DNA of 64,000 bases from Candidatus Gastranaerophilales bacterium (GTDB lineage: Bacteria; Cyanobacteriota; Vampirovibrionia; Gastranaerophilales; Gastranaerophilaceae): positions 1-64,000 of the forward strand of contig CALUVT010000001.1 in the NCBI GenBank assembly GCA_944324345.1, read 5' to 3'. Below are positions 16,513-25,472 of this stretch, one piece after another. Both the position numbers and the translations under genes were made by a program. The notes beneath the pieces were generated by a model. The model ran no database searches. It saw nothing but the letters and a program-made list of their open reading frames with translations, and was not told the DNA's origin. How positions within the stretch are numbered: the stretch's first letter is position 1; each line of letters starts with the position of its first letter.

Positions 16513-17223
16513 ATGATTACAAATTTTGATTTTTTAAAAAAAGTTGACAAAAACCTTTTTGAAATAATTTCAGAAGCCGAAAAACTCTATAGAGACGAAT
16601 ATTTTGACCAATGCATGGGACAGACTAGAAAATTCGGCGAAAACGTCTGCAAAAAAGTTTTGGGCAAAAACAGAACCATAGAAACTACCTTCGATGATAT
16701 GCTTGCAACATTAAAGGACTATTCAACAGGAAGGGTAGAGGAACAAGAATTTATTACAGATTTATATTTTCTAAAAAAACACGGAAACTCTGCCGTACAT
16801 TCTTCTTCAGTGAAAAGAGACGGAATGACAGCTCTTGAATGTATTAAACGTGCTTTTGAAATTGCAATAAACTATTCTGTCTATTATAAAGGCAAGAGTG
16901 AAGATATTTTAAAACTTCAATATGATACCGAATTGATGCTGACAGGTACTAAAAACAAATCTCTAGCTGAACGATATACAGAAGCTAAAGAAAAAAATTT
17001 AATCCCACAAAAGACTAAAACTCAAATTTCAACAAAGAAATCCCCAAAAACTACCCCGAAAAATTCTACAAAATCATCTAAAAAATTAAAAAAACAATCA
17101 TCCGTTATGGTCTGCAAAACAAACAAAAAAGCTTTTCCGATATTCTGGATTTTTGTAGGAATAACACTTACCATCTCACTGGTTATAATAGTGACATTTA
17201 CAATTCTACTGAATATTAATTAA
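16513..17223 (+). CDS. DUF4145-like protein with C-terminal membrane anchor
   Basis: A 236-residue protein. Residues about 1-130 resemble the DUF4145 helical domain (repeated AEKLYRDEYFDQCMGQTRKF and LKKHGNSAVHSS motifs), a module also found at the N-terminus of some type I restriction subunits. Residues about 165-205 are a Lys/Thr/Ser-rich linker and residues 208-233 one transmembrane helix (FPIFWIFVGITLTISLVIIV) at the extreme C-terminus, as in tail-anchored proteins. ATG 16513 is chosen over a TTG six codons upstream; no clear Shine-Dalgarno site is seen. It ends 3 bp before the convergent efflux gene. Confidence 0.6.
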   Translation: MITNFDFLKKVDKNLFEIISEAEKLYRDEYFDQCMGQTRKFGENVCKKVLGKNRTIETTFDDMLATLKDYSTGRVEEQEFITDLYFLKKHGNSAVHSSSVKRDGMTALECIKRAFEIAINYSVYYKGKSEDILKLQYDTELMLTGTKNKSLAERYTEAKEKNLIPQKTKTQISTKKSPKTTPKNSTKSSKKLKKQSSVMVCKTNKKAFPIFWIFVGITLTISLVIIVTFTILLNIN

Positions 17224-17226
17224 AAA

Positions 17227-18786
17227 TTATTGAGCATTCTTCTTTGATTTTTTCATCAAAAGTAAAAGAGGTATAACAGCAAGAGTCAATGCTCCAAACA
17301 CTCTAAAAGAATCTATAAATGCCCATAAATTTGATTGTTTTACAAGTTGACCGTACATAGAATACTGTGCCATATATTGAGCCACAGTCTGCTCAGCATA
17401 TCCTGCCAAAGCCCCCGCTGTTGATTGAACTCGCTCAATAAATGCCGGATTAAGTTCACTTGTTTTTCCGACCATCATATACTGGTGCACTTGTGCAAAT
17501 CTTGTCAGCATCGTCGCAACAAGAGAGGTTCCAACGGCACTACCAATGTTTTTCAAAAGATTTTGAATACCGGTTGCATTTGTCATCTGTTCATTTTTCA
17601 ATGTATCAACAGATAAATTCATTATAGGAACCATAGCTAACCCCATGCCCATTCCCATGAAAAAGTTTGGTATTGCAATATTCATATTAGAAATTTGCAA
17701 ATTCAAAGTTCCAAAGACTAACGTTGAACCGCCAATCAGCCCCAACCCTGTCATAACAAGGAATCTGTTATCAATCCTGTTCGAAAGAGTTGCAGTCATC
17801 AACATTGCAAGCATACTTCCAAAACCTCTGGGCATCATAGTTGCACCGCTTAAAAACGCAGTATAACCCATCATACTCTGCAAAAATTGCGGAAGAATTA
17901 CAAGCGAAGCATACAAAACAGCTTGTATAACAACTTGTATAATAGTTCCTGCCGAAAAATTTCTATCTTTAAAAACAGACAAATCCACAAGAGAATTTTT
18001 ATTAGTCAATTGTGAATGGAAAAATAAAATACAAGCAATTACAGAAATACTAAATGTCCATCTAATCCATACGGCACCAAACCAATCATCATTATTCCCT
18101 TTATCCAACACAGTCTGCAAAGTAACCAGCCAAATCGTCAGGTAAATAAATCCTCTTATATCTATTTTTACATTTTTTTGTCTTTTGGCATACGGAGGAT
18201 CCTCAACAAGTTTGTGACATAAAAGAGCTGCTATACATCCAAACGGAACATTAATAAAAAATATCCAAGGCCAAGTCCAGTTGTCAGTAATCCATCCACC
18301 CAAAACAGGGCCGATAATAGGAGCTAAAATTACTCCCATACCAAACACAGACATCGCAAGTCCGCGTTTTTCTTTCGGGAAACTTTCAATCATAATTGCC
18401 TGCGATATCGGTAAAATACCTCCACCGCCAAAACCTTGCAGGACACGAGCAAATATCATAAATTCAATGTTTTTTGCCATACCGCAAAGCATTGAAGCAA
18501 TAGTAAACATCATTATACTTATTATAAAAAAGTTTTTACGCCCAAAAACCTTACTAAAAAAATCAACTGCAGGAATTACAATACCGGCTGCAATCAAATA
18601 ACTTGTTAAAATCCACATAGATTCATCTCTTGTAGCCGAAAAACTTCCTGCCATGTAAGGAAGAGCAACGTTACCTATTGTTCCGTCAAGAACATAAATA
18701 AACACAGAAAGCATAACCGGTATTACCATAATCCAGGGATTTACCGACGGTTTCCATTCTTGAGCTGTCTGTGTAGTTGAGGGCAT
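17227..18786 (-). CDS. emrB: DHA2 family MFS multidrug exporter (EmrB/QacA type), copy 2
   Basis: A 519-residue inner-membrane protein with about 14 hydrophobic segments. Hallmarks of DHA2 drug:H+ antiporters are present: LDGTIGNVALPYMAG in TM1 (motif D1 region), RVLQGFGGGGILPIS, and GPVLGGWITDNWTWPWIFFIN (motif C). ATG 18786 has AAAGGAAATATAA upstream. It is the last gene of the leftward marR-emrA-emrB-emrB operon, 44 bp after a close paralogue. EmrB pumps work with an EmrA adaptor and a TolC channel, both of which are encoded here. Having two transporter paralogues in one operon could allow two substrate ranges. Confidence 0.92.
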   Translation of the reverse strand: MPSTTQTAQEWKPSVNPWIMVIPVMLSVFIYVLDGTIGNVALPYMAGSFSATRDESMWILTSYLIAAGIVIPAVDFFSKVFGRKNFFIISIMMFTIASMLCGMAKNIEFMIFARVLQGFGGGGILPISQAIMIESFPKEKRGLAMSVFGMGVILAPIIGPVLGGWITDNWTWPWIFFINVPFGCIAALLCHKLVEDPPYAKRQKNVKIDIRGFIYLTIWLVTLQTVLDKGNNDDWFGAVWIRWTFSISVIACILFFHSQLTNKNSLVDLSVFKDRNFSAGTIIQVVIQAVLYASLVILPQFLQSMMGYTAFLSGATMMPRGFGSMLAMLMTATLSNRIDNRFLVMTGLGLIGGSTLVFGTLNLQISNMNIAIPNFFMGMGMGLAMVPIMNLSVDTLKNEQMTNATGIQNLLKNIGSAVGTSLVATMLTRFAQVHQYMMVGKTSELNPAFIERVQSTAGALAGYAEQTVAQYMAQYSMYGQLVKQSNLWAFIDSFRVFGALTLAVIPLLLLMKKSKKNAQ

Positions 18787-18830
18787 TTATATTTCCTTTT
18801 TATAAATTCTGTAAAATTATTATAATCAAA

Positions 18831-20402
18831 TTAATTTATATCTGCTTTTCTCTCACTTTTTAATAAAAACATAAAAGGTATTAAAATAAAACAGGCTATT
18901 GCAAAAATCTTAAAAGTTGTCATATACGCACATAATGTAGATTGTTGTATAAGTTGATTATAAAGCATTTTTCCCGCCATATAAGTAGCATTCATCATAT
19001 CACCTGCTTGATGAACAAATGATGCTGCATAAGAACTTAATCTATCAGCAAAAACGTTATTTGTTCCGTGCAAAGATTTAACAAGTCCGTTTTGGTGAAC
19101 CTGAGACAATCTGGAAATCATCGTTGCAACCAAAGAAGTTCCAATTGCACCACCTATTGTTTTCAACAAGTTTTGGAATCCTGAAGCATTTGTCATTTGA
19201 TCATTTCTCAAAGTTATACAAGATAGTGTCGTAATAGGCATCATTGTAAATACAAGACCAACTCCAAAAACAATATTAGGTATAACAATATTCATCATAC
19301 TGATTTCCAAATTCAAAGAACCAAGTATCCATCCGCCAAGTCCCATACAAAATAAACCTATAATTCCGTACGTTTTGTAACTTAACCTTCCGCCCAGTCC
19401 GCCAAAAATTGCAAGAGCTGTAAAAGCTCCGATTCCTCTGGGCATTATTGCAAGTCCGCTTGTAAAAGCATCATATCCCATCATATTCTGCAATAATTGC
19501 GGCAAAATTGCCAAAGATGCAAGCAAAACTCCATTCAATAAGATTAACATAGCAGTTCCGCAAAAGAAATTTGCATCTTTTAAAACATCTAATTTTACAA
19601 GAGGGTTTTTACCTTTAACCTGCGTATAGAAGAAACAAATACAACCTAAAGCAGCAATAGCAGACAGCCAGCAAATCCAAGGAGCATTGAACCAATCTGC
19701 ATCATTACCCTTGTCAAATACTATTTGTAATGGTACAAGCCATACACAAAGCCATAAAAATCCAAACTTATCGAGATGAACATTTTTTTGTTTTTTAGCA
19801 TAAGGTGGATCTTCAAGGAATTTTTTTGCAAGAGCTATACAAAAAAATCCAAAAGGAACATTAATAAAGAAGATATAAGGCCAAGACCAATTCTCTGTAA
19901 TATATCCGCCCATAACAGGACCTAAAATCGGAGCAACAACAACAACTAAACCAAATACAGCCATAGCCTTGTTTCTTGCTTCTCCTTTAAAACATTCCAT
20001 AGTAATAGCCTGAGCCATAGGCATCAAACAACCGCCGCCAATACCTTGCATCGCACGGGCTACAACTATCATACCTATCGAAGTTGAAATCCCGCACAAA
20101 AAAGAAGCTATTGTAAATACGAAAACACCAAGCATAAACAAATTTTTTCTTCCAAAAAATTTGCATAAAAAATCAATCATTGGAATAACAATACTGCTTG
20201 CCATCAAATAGCTTGTCAAAACCCAAATGGATTCCTGATTACTAACAGAATATGAACCCGCAATATGAGGTAATGCAACGTTTGCTACAGTTTCATCCAG
20301 TGCATACATAAAAGTTGCAAGCATTACAGGCATAATTATCAACCAGGGGTTATTCTTAGGAACCCATTCATCTTGAGCTAAAACATTTGTATTCTCTGAC
20401 AT
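18831..20402 (-). CDS. emrB: DHA2 family MFS multidrug exporter (EmrB/QacA type), copy 1
   Basis: A 523-residue paralogue of the next gene downstream, with about 14 TM helices and the same motifs (LDETVANVALPHIAG, RAMQGIGGGCLMPMA, GPVMGGYITENWSWPYIFFIN). In TM1 it has Asp-Glu-Thr where the partner has Asp-Gly-Thr, a possible difference in substrate or proton coupling. ATG 20402 follows AAAAAGGAT. It lies 73 bp after emrA, separated from it by a long hairpin at 20421-20458 that might lower expression of the distal genes. Confidence 0.92.
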   Translation of the reverse strand: MSENTNVLAQDEWVPKNNPWLIIMPVMLATFMYALDETVANVALPHIAGSYSVSNQESIWVLTSYLMASSIVIPMIDFLCKFFGRKNLFMLGVFVFTIASFLCGISTSIGMIVVARAMQGIGGGCLMPMAQAITMECFKGEARNKAMAVFGLVVVVAPILGPVMGGYITENWSWPYIFFINVPFGFFCIALAKKFLEDPPYAKKQKNVHLDKFGFLWLCVWLVPLQIVFDKGNDADWFNAPWICWLSAIAALGCICFFYTQVKGKNPLVKLDVLKDANFFCGTAMLILLNGVLLASLAILPQLLQNMMGYDAFTSGLAIMPRGIGAFTALAIFGGLGGRLSYKTYGIIGLFCMGLGGWILGSLNLEISMMNIVIPNIVFGVGLVFTMMPITTLSCITLRNDQMTNASGFQNLLKTIGGAIGTSLVATMISRLSQVHQNGLVKSLHGTNNVFADRLSSYAASFVHQAGDMMNATYMAGKMLYNQLIQQSTLCAYMTTFKIFAIACFILIPFMFLLKSERKADIN

Positions 20403-20420
20403 TATAAATCCTTTTTAAAT

Positions 20421-20458
20421 AAAGGGTGAATTAAAGTTCTTAAACTTTTTTCACCCTT
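20421..20458 (-). terminator. Intra-operon hairpin between emrA and emrB
   Basis: AAAGGGTGAA pairs with TTCACCCTT, and an inner AAAGTT pairs with AACTTT. On the minus strand it is followed by TTTATTT, a weak T-run. It may act as a partial terminator or as an mRNA-stability hairpin. Confidence 0.5.
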
Positions 20459-20475
20459 AATGTTTTATAACTTAT

Positions 20476-21486
20476 TTATTTAACCCTAACCTTTGGAACA
20501 ACTGACATTCCAGGGATAACATTATAATCACGCAAATCCTGAGGATTAGTAAATACAATTTTTACAGGAATTCTTTGTACAATTTTTACAAATGATCCCA
20601 CAGCATTTTCAGGCGGGAACAAACTTGACTTAGCACCCGATGCTCTTTGGATACTGTCAACTTTTCCTTTGAAAACATGATCAGGGTATGTATCAATTTT
20701 TATATCAACAGGCTGACCGGGTTTCATATGTCTTAACTGGTTTTCTTTAAAATTAGCAACAACCCAAACATCTTCAGGAACAATTACAAACAGTGGAGAA
20801 CCAACATTTACGTACATTCCCTTTTCAACACGTCTTGAAGATACTGTTCCGTTTTGAGGTGCGTAAATATTTGTATAACTCAAATTGAGTTTTGCTTTGT
20901 CTCTTAATGCTTTAATCTCTCTTAAATCAGCATCGGCAACCTTACTACCTGCTTCAGATAACAAAGCTTCTTCTGATTGAGTTAAATTGGCTTGTGCTGT
21001 ATCGTATTTTGCCTGTGCAGCATCAAGAGTCTGTTTTGAAACAGCTCCTTTTTCAAACAAATTTGTATATCTGTCTAAATCTTTTTTAGCAACTTCTATA
21101 TTTGTCTGCATTGCTTTAAAGTTTGCTTTTGCATTTTTTTGATTCAAAATTGTTCTTTCATACTTTGCCTCTGCTTGAGCAAGAGCCACTTCATAATCAA
21201 CAGGGTCAATTTTGGCAACTAAATCCCCTTCTTTTACATGTTGGTTATCTGTTATGAAAACGTCTATTATTTGACCGCTTACCCTTGGTGCGACTTGTAC
21301 GGTTGTGGTTTCAACATAAGCATCGTCTGTTGACTGATACATTAACAAATCATGTATAAAGTACGCTACCCCAACAAGCAATACCGCAATTGCAGCACCT
21401 GCTATATATCTCTTAAATGGTTTACGCTCTTTTTTTTCTTCTTCGTTAACATTTTGTTCTTCAATATTTGTATTTTGTTCTTCCAT
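20476..21486 (-). CDS. emrA: HlyD/EmrA family periplasmic adaptor subunit
   Basis: A 336-residue membrane fusion protein. One N-terminal TM (residues about 27-47) is followed by the split lipoyl domain (VAPRVSGQIIDVFITDNQHV and later APQNGTVSSRRVEKG), an alpha-helical hairpin (about 100-190) and a beta-barrel ending in IPGMSVVPKVRVK. It links an inner-membrane EmrB pump to a TolC duct. ATG 21486 has AGAGGTAACA upstream. It is the first structural gene after marR (24-bp gap), and both transporter paralogues follow. Confidence 0.93.
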   Translation of the reverse strand: MEEQNTNIEEQNVNEEEKKERKPFKRYIAGAAIAVLLVGVAYFIHDLLMYQSTDDAYVETTTVQVAPRVSGQIIDVFITDNQHVKEGDLVAKIDPVDYEVALAQAEAKYERTILNQKNAKANFKAMQTNIEVAKKDLDRYTNLFEKGAVSKQTLDAAQAKYDTAQANLTQSEEALLSEAGSKVADADLREIKALRDKAKLNLSYTNIYAPQNGTVSSRRVEKGMYVNVGSPLFVIVPEDVWVVANFKENQLRHMKPGQPVDIKIDTYPDHVFKGKVDSIQRASGAKSSLFPPENAVGSFVKIVQRIPVKIVFTNPQDLRDYNVIPGMSVVPKVRVK

Positions 21487-21510
21487 TGTTACCTCTTAAT
21501 TATTACTATA

Positions 21511-21975
21511 TTATATGTTCATCTCTACTACTTTTTCCAGTTCTAACCTAAAAGATTTTAAAGTTTGTTGAACTCTCTCAACATCTTCAGGTGCAATTCT
21601 TTTTGTTACACCCTCTAAGTAACTTCTTAATTTTTTATTAATAGTATCAAGTTCTTTTAAACCTTCTGCTGTAATTCCCATTTTCTTTACAAGACGGTTG
21701 TTTTTGGTGTCTATAAATCTGGTAATAAATCCTTTTTGTTCCAATGTATTCAAAATTCTGCCGGTGTTTGCTCTATCTTTTAGTATAAGTTTTGCTAAAT
21801 CTCTTTGGCATATTCCGGCATTAACAGAAACTGTATCTAGTGCAGAATACTCATCAATTGTTAAGTCAATTCCTAATTTTTCAAAAAGTTGATTTGTTAA
21901 TTTCTTCATTAACCTTGAAGTTTGTTCCAACTCATAATGAATACTATCTGTATAATGTAATTTACAATCTTTCAT
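21511..21975 (-). CDS. MarR family transcriptional regulator of the efflux locus
   Basis: A 154-residue winged-helix regulator. Visible are the dimerisation helix near the N-terminus, ICQRDLAKLILKDRANTGRILNTLEQKGFI (helix-turn-helix and wing, about 55-90) and NNRLVKKMGITAEG, a typical MarR wing. It heads the operon of emrA and two emrB genes and is divergent from tolC. The start is uncertain: ATG 21975 has a weak GGAA site, while ATG 22032 lies 5 nt after a good -10 (TATTGT, 22038-22043) and could be leaderless. By family analogy it represses the pump until a ligand binds. Confidence 0.88.
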   Translation of the reverse strand: MKDCKLHYTDSIHYELEQTSRLMKKLTNQLFEKLGIDLTIDEYSALDTVSVNAGICQRDLAKLILKDRANTGRILNTLEQKGFITRFIDTKNNRLVKKMGITAEGLKELDTINKKLRSYLEGVTKRIAPEDVERVQQTLKSFRLELEKVVEMNI

Positions 21976-22007
21976 TAATTTTCCGATTTTATTTATTATC
22001 TTAATCT

Positions 22008-22041
22008 TTGTTGTAAAAAAAATATGTTGCATTTACAACAA
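22008..22041. promoter_or_regulatory. Candidate MarR operator overlapping two divergent promoters
   Basis: TTGTTGTAAA (22008-22017) and TTTACAACAA (22032-22041) form a perfect 10-bp inverted repeat with a 14-bp centre. The right arm overlaps the -10 of the marR promoter (TTTACA read on the minus strand at 22061-22066, 17-bp spacer, TATTGT at 22038-22043). It also touches the -35 of the tolC promoter (TTGCAT 22027-22032, 17-bp spacer, TGC-extended TAACAT 22050-22055). One bound dimer or tetramer could therefore repress both transcripts. Binding is inferred. Confidence 0.65.
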
Positions 22042-22083
22042 TAGTATGCTAACATATCATTGTAAAAAATGCAAGAGTTTAAA

Positions 22084-23520
22084 ATGAGGAAATTAAAAAA
22101 AGTGAAAAAGGTTATATCTATAGCATTATTGGCCAGTTTTTTAAGCATTAATACCATGCCTGTTTTCGCAGTTGAAAATCAAAAAACATCCACTGCTACC
22201 CCAAAACAATTTAAAAGCATGGTAAGCAAAAATAAAAAACAAAAAACATCGGATGATTATAAATTTGCATATATCAATCTAAACTGGTGGGAAAATTTTA
22301 ATGATGATATTTTAAATAATTACATACAAAAAGCTGTTTTAAATAATTATGATTTAAAAATGGCAACTATCAATGTTGAAGAATATTACCAAAATGTCAA
22401 AATGCAGTTTGCTAGTGAATTGCCTTCTGCTACAGGCGGTTTTGGGCCGGCTTGGTACAAGGCCCCCGGAAGTACCAGTTCTGACGCTGCATTTGGAGTT
22501 CCGATTATAGTTAAATATGAAGCGGATATTTTCTTGAAAAACCATAACAAAACTAAAGCAGTAAAAAAACTCTATGAAGGTTCAAAACTTGATGAGAGAG
22601 CTGCATATATATCAATTGCATCTGCGGTTGGATCTACATATTTTAATATTATAAACCTTGATAAAGTTATTGACTTGCAGGAAGAAATTGTAAAAATCAG
22701 ACAAGAAATTTACGATTTAATGCTCGCAAGTAATAAAGAAGGTTTAACCTCTACCGCTGACACTGTTAAAGCTAATAAGGCTCTTGTTCAGGGACAAACA
22801 GACTTAATCGAATTAAAGAAAAACAGAGAACAAATGCTGCACCAATTGAGCGTACTGATTGGTGAAAGTCCTGAAAAAGCAAGTTCTCTTGAGAGAAGTT
22901 CCCTTGATAATATAAATTATAATATCGCAGTTCCTTCACAAATTCCATCTGAAATTATTACTCATAGACCTGATTATATGAAAGCTGAATTAATGGTTGA
23001 AAAAGCAGGAATTGATGTTAAAGTTGCAAGAAAGGAATTTCTTCCATCAATAAACATTCTTGGAGGGGCTATTTTTAACGCAGGAGACCTCGGAAGTTTG
23101 TTTACAACGAAAAATATGTTACTTGGACTTGCTGGTGGAATTATGACTCCTTTATTTCAGGGAGGATCGTTAATCGCAAATCTTAAGTTAAAAAAAGCAA
23201 CTTATGAAAGAGTTTTACAGAATTATTACAAAACTAATTTGACAGCTATTCAAGAAGTTAATGACGCTCTTGTAGCTGCAAAACTTGATAAAGATAAGAT
23301 GCTTCAAACAGAACATCAATACAATTTGGAAAAAACTGACTACAAGTATAATGAAGACAAATACAATCAAGGGACAATATCTAAACTTGATTTAATCCAA
23401 TATCAAGAAAATCTTTTGACAATAGAAAAACTTGTTGCTCAACAGAAAGTTGAATGCATGACAGATGCAATAAGCCTCTATAAAGCAACAGGCAGCAAAC
23501 CTTATGACTATGTAAATTAA
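22084..23520 (+). CDS. TolC/NodT-like outer membrane efflux protein of the Emr pump
   Basis: A 478-residue outer-membrane factor with a signal peptide (residues 1-27, ending PVFA) and the duplicated structure of the family: WWENFNDDILNNYIQKAVLNNYDLKMA begins repeat one, and ITHRPDYMKAELMVEKAGIDVKVARKEFLPSINI repeat two. The NodT-like W..F.D..L motif is present, but no lipobox cysteine is seen. It is divergent from marR-emrA-emrB-emrB and almost surely supplies the outer-membrane channel for that pump. ATG 22084 follows AAGAG; ATG 22069 is an alternative. A strong terminator follows at 23570-23603. Confidence 0.88.
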   Translation: MRKLKKVKKVISIALLASFLSINTMPVFAVENQKTSTATPKQFKSMVSKNKKQKTSDDYKFAYINLNWWENFNDDILNNYIQKAVLNNYDLKMATINVEEYYQNVKMQFASELPSATGGFGPAWYKAPGSTSSDAAFGVPIIVKYEADIFLKNHNKTKAVKKLYEGSKLDERAAYISIASAVGSTYFNIINLDKVIDLQEEIVKIRQEIYDLMLASNKEGLTSTADTVKANKALVQGQTDLIELKKNREQMLHQLSVLIGESPEKASSLERSSLDNINYNIAVPSQIPSEIITHRPDYMKAELMVEKAGIDVKVARKEFLPSINILGGAIFNAGDLGSLFTTKNMLLGLAGGIMTPLFQGGSLIANLKLKKATYERVLQNYYKTNLTAIQEVNDALVAAKLDKDKMLQTEHQYNLEKTDYKYNEDKYNQGTISKLDLIQYQENLLTIEKLVAQQKVECMTDAISLYKATGSKPYDYVN

Positions 23521-23569
23521 ATCACATATAATCATCACCTCTTTACTTTAAAACAAATTTAAAGTAATG

Positions 23570-23603
23570 TGCCGGAAATCCTCACTGTTTCCGGCATTTT
23601 TTT
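23570..23603 (+). terminator. Rho-independent terminator after tolC
   Basis: TGCCGGAAA pairs perfectly with TTTCCGGCA around a 9-nt loop and is followed by seven T. It directly precedes the 166-bp tandem repeat. Confidence 0.9.
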
Positions 23604-23604
23604 A

Positions 23605-23952
23605 CACTACGTGCGTAGATACAGCCTACGACAATTCAACAGGACGCTTTTTAAAGAGATTCTAAATTCTTTTCTTGTATAATACTAGCCGCTTTTTTAG
23701 ACTTATGCACTCGGGTAGATACCTTTAAATTTTGACATGAATAATAAATTTTTGTCCCTCGCACCTCTTGCACTACGTGCGTAGATACAGCCTACGACAA
23801 TTCAACAGGACGCTTTTTAAAGAGATTCTAAATTCTTTTCTTGTATAATACTAGCCGCTTTTTTAGACTTATGCACTCGGGTAGATACCTTTAAATTTTG
23901 ACATGAATAATAAATTTTTGTCCCTCGCACCTCTTGCACTACGTGCGTAGAC
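23605..23952. repeat. Exact 166-bp tandem repeat, 2.1 copies
   Basis: Copies at 23605-23770 and 23771-23936 appear identical base for base, and a third copy starts at 23937 but keeps only its first 15-16 bases (CACTACGTGCGTAGA). Each unit begins with the imperfect palindrome CTACGTGCGTAG and contains a second GTAGATAC. It also has one TATAAT-like hexamer (in TTGTATAATAC). No ORF spans it. The array fills the gap between the tolC terminator and the end of prmC. It may be a young duplication of an interspersed intergenic repeat. Confidence 0.95.
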
Positions 23953-23961
23953 ATATTTGTC

Positions 23962-24795
23962 TTATAAATTACCCGCAACAACTCTGTCAATTCCTGCGAG
24001 ATCTTTTATTATTTCAATATTTTTAAACCCATTATTCTCCATAATTGATTTAACATCGTCAGACTGGCCAATTCCAAGTTCATATATTAAATATCCTTTG
24101 GGATTTAGTATTTTAGGAGCATCTTGCGTAATTTTTTCATAAAACTCTAAGCCCTTCTCATCTTTTGTAAAAAGAGCTTGTTCAGGGTCAAATTTAACCT
24201 CTATTTGAATATTTTTCTTCTCTGAAGGCGGTATGTAAGGAGGATTTGAGATGATTATGTCAAAAGTTTCTCCGGGTTTAACATTAGAAAATACATCTGA
24301 TTTTCTAAAAATTGCCTTATTAAATAAATTCAATCTTGATGCATTATCAAGAGCCGTATTTAGGGCGTCTGAGGAAATGTCAAGCCCAATAATTTGACAA
24401 TCAGTATGTTTTGCAACCATGCAAGCAATGCAACCCGAGCCTGTACCGACATCCAATGCCATTTTAAAATTATTTTTATTAATAATTTCAATAGCTTTTC
24501 TCACAAGAATTTCTGTTTCATCACGGGGAATTAAAACGGAAGAATTTACAATAAAATCTTCTCCCATAAAATTTGCAAAACCTATTATATGCTGTATTGG
24601 CTGGCGAGTTTTTGCTCTGAGCTCTGCTTTTTCTTTTACTATGTTTAATTTATCCTCAGTAAGTTTTGTCCCGTTTATGATATCTTTAACGCCGTAATTT
24701 GCAAAATGTTCCAGCAAAAGTTTCACTTCAATATTGGCTTCATTTGGTTCAATTCCTGAATCTGTTAATATTTTAATAATCTCTTGAATACTCAT
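23962..24795 (-). CDS. prmC: Peptide chain release factor N5-glutamine methyltransferase
   Basis: A 277-residue SAM-dependent methyltransferase that methylates the GGQ glutamine of RF1/RF2. The N-terminal helical bundle (1-75) binds the release factor, SAM motif DVGTGSG lies at 115-121, and the catalytic NPPY is at 184-187. IPRDETEILV at 89-98 corresponds to the usual PRPETE motif. ATG 24795 has no strong Shine-Dalgarno site, but the gene lies 15 bp after an upstream gene and is probably translated from that mRNA. It is the last gene of a three-gene operon (25472 to 23962). Confidence 0.93.
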   Translation of the reverse strand: MSIQEIIKILTDSGIEPNEANIEVKLLLEHFANYGVKDIINGTKLTEDKLNIVKEKAELRAKTRQPIQHIIGFANFMGEDFIVNSSVLIPRDETEILVRKAIEIINKNNFKMALDVGTGSGCIACMVAKHTDCQIIGLDISSDALNTALDNASRLNLFNKAIFRKSDVFSNVKPGETFDIIISNPPYIPPSEKKNIQIEVKFDPEQALFTKDEKGLEFYEKITQDAPKILNPKGYLIYELGIGQSDDVKSIMENNGFKNIEIIKDLAGIDRVVAGNL

Positions 24796-24810
24796 TTTAT
24801 ACCGTTTTAA

Positions 24811-25308
24811 TTATTCATTCAAATTTCTACAATCATGCTCATTTAGTATTTTTTCTATCTCATTACGAGCTTCGAGTTTTGATGTAAGCTCTTTTTTTTC
24901 TATACTATATTTTTTACATAAACGATCGTAATAATAAAGTTGTTTTTTGGTAGGTTGTTCTTTTGACATTTTCACTTCACGTAAAAAAGCTCGTTTTTTC
25001 TTTTCGAATTCTTTTTGTGCCTGAATTATCGGTTCTTGCTTTTTCCTGTAATCGTAGTATTTTCTACATTCTTTCAGGTATAATAAAGTTTCGTCTAAAA
25101 ATTTGTTATCATCCAAATAATTTTCTAAAAATTCAAAATGGGGATTGTTGATTTCAAAATAATATCTTTCATCTTCAAGGAATTTATCTAAAATATCTTC
25201 CACACTTATATCAGGTAATTTCTTAACCTGAGCACGCAAAAAATTACACAGAGCAGATTTCTGTGTTTTAGTCATGTCAAGATAAATTTGATTTTTAACC
25301 TGATACAT
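24811..25308 (-). CDS. Hypothetical protein, Lys/Glu-rich helical
   Basis: A 165-residue, largely helical protein without signal peptide. Two parts are visible: an N-terminal helical region (1-95) rich in aromatic and acidic residues, and a very basic helical region (about 95-160) with PTKKQLYYYDRLCKKYSIEK, which looks like a small helical nucleic-acid or protein binding hairpin. I do not recognise the family. Its ATG overlaps the stop of the preceding gene (TAATG), so it is translationally coupled. It lies just upstream of prmC. Confidence 0.55.
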   Translation of the reverse strand: MYQVKNQIYLDMTKTQKSALCNFLRAQVKKLPDISVEDILDKFLEDERYYFEINNPHFEFLENYLDDNKFLDETLLYLKECRKYYDYRKKQEPIIQAQKEFEKKKRAFLREVKMSKEQPTKKQLYYYDRLCKKYSIEKKELTSKLEARNEIEKILNEHDCRNLNE

Positions 25309-25472
25309 TACCGTTTAAATAAATCTTTCACACTTAATTTAGATAAATTTTCTTTACGGAATTCGATAAATTTTTTAGCAATAGGATTTGTTTGGTGAGA
25401 AACCGTTTTTTTAAACTGTTTTTCATCTTCTAAAGTTTTATTCTCAATTACCGTAAAATCTCTCTTATCCAT
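25308..25472 (-). CDS. Small hypothetical protein, first gene of the prmC operon
   Basis: A 54-residue basic protein (starts MDKRDFTVIENKTLEDEKQF, ends KDLFKR). Its stop overlaps the start of the next gene as TAATG, strong evidence that it is real and translated. TATAAT at 25479-25484 lies exactly 6 nt before the ATG, which predicts a leaderless message. GAGG is also present but 12 nt away. The function is unknown. Confidence 0.7.
   Translation of the reverse strand: MDKRDFTVIENKTLEDEKQFKKTVSHQTNPIAKKFIEFRKENLSKLSVKDLFKR

Noticed and set aside
23605..23952. Possible CRISPR or integron-like array
   Set aside because: Units are identical over the whole 166 bp, so there is no repeat-spacer alternation and no ORF in the unit.
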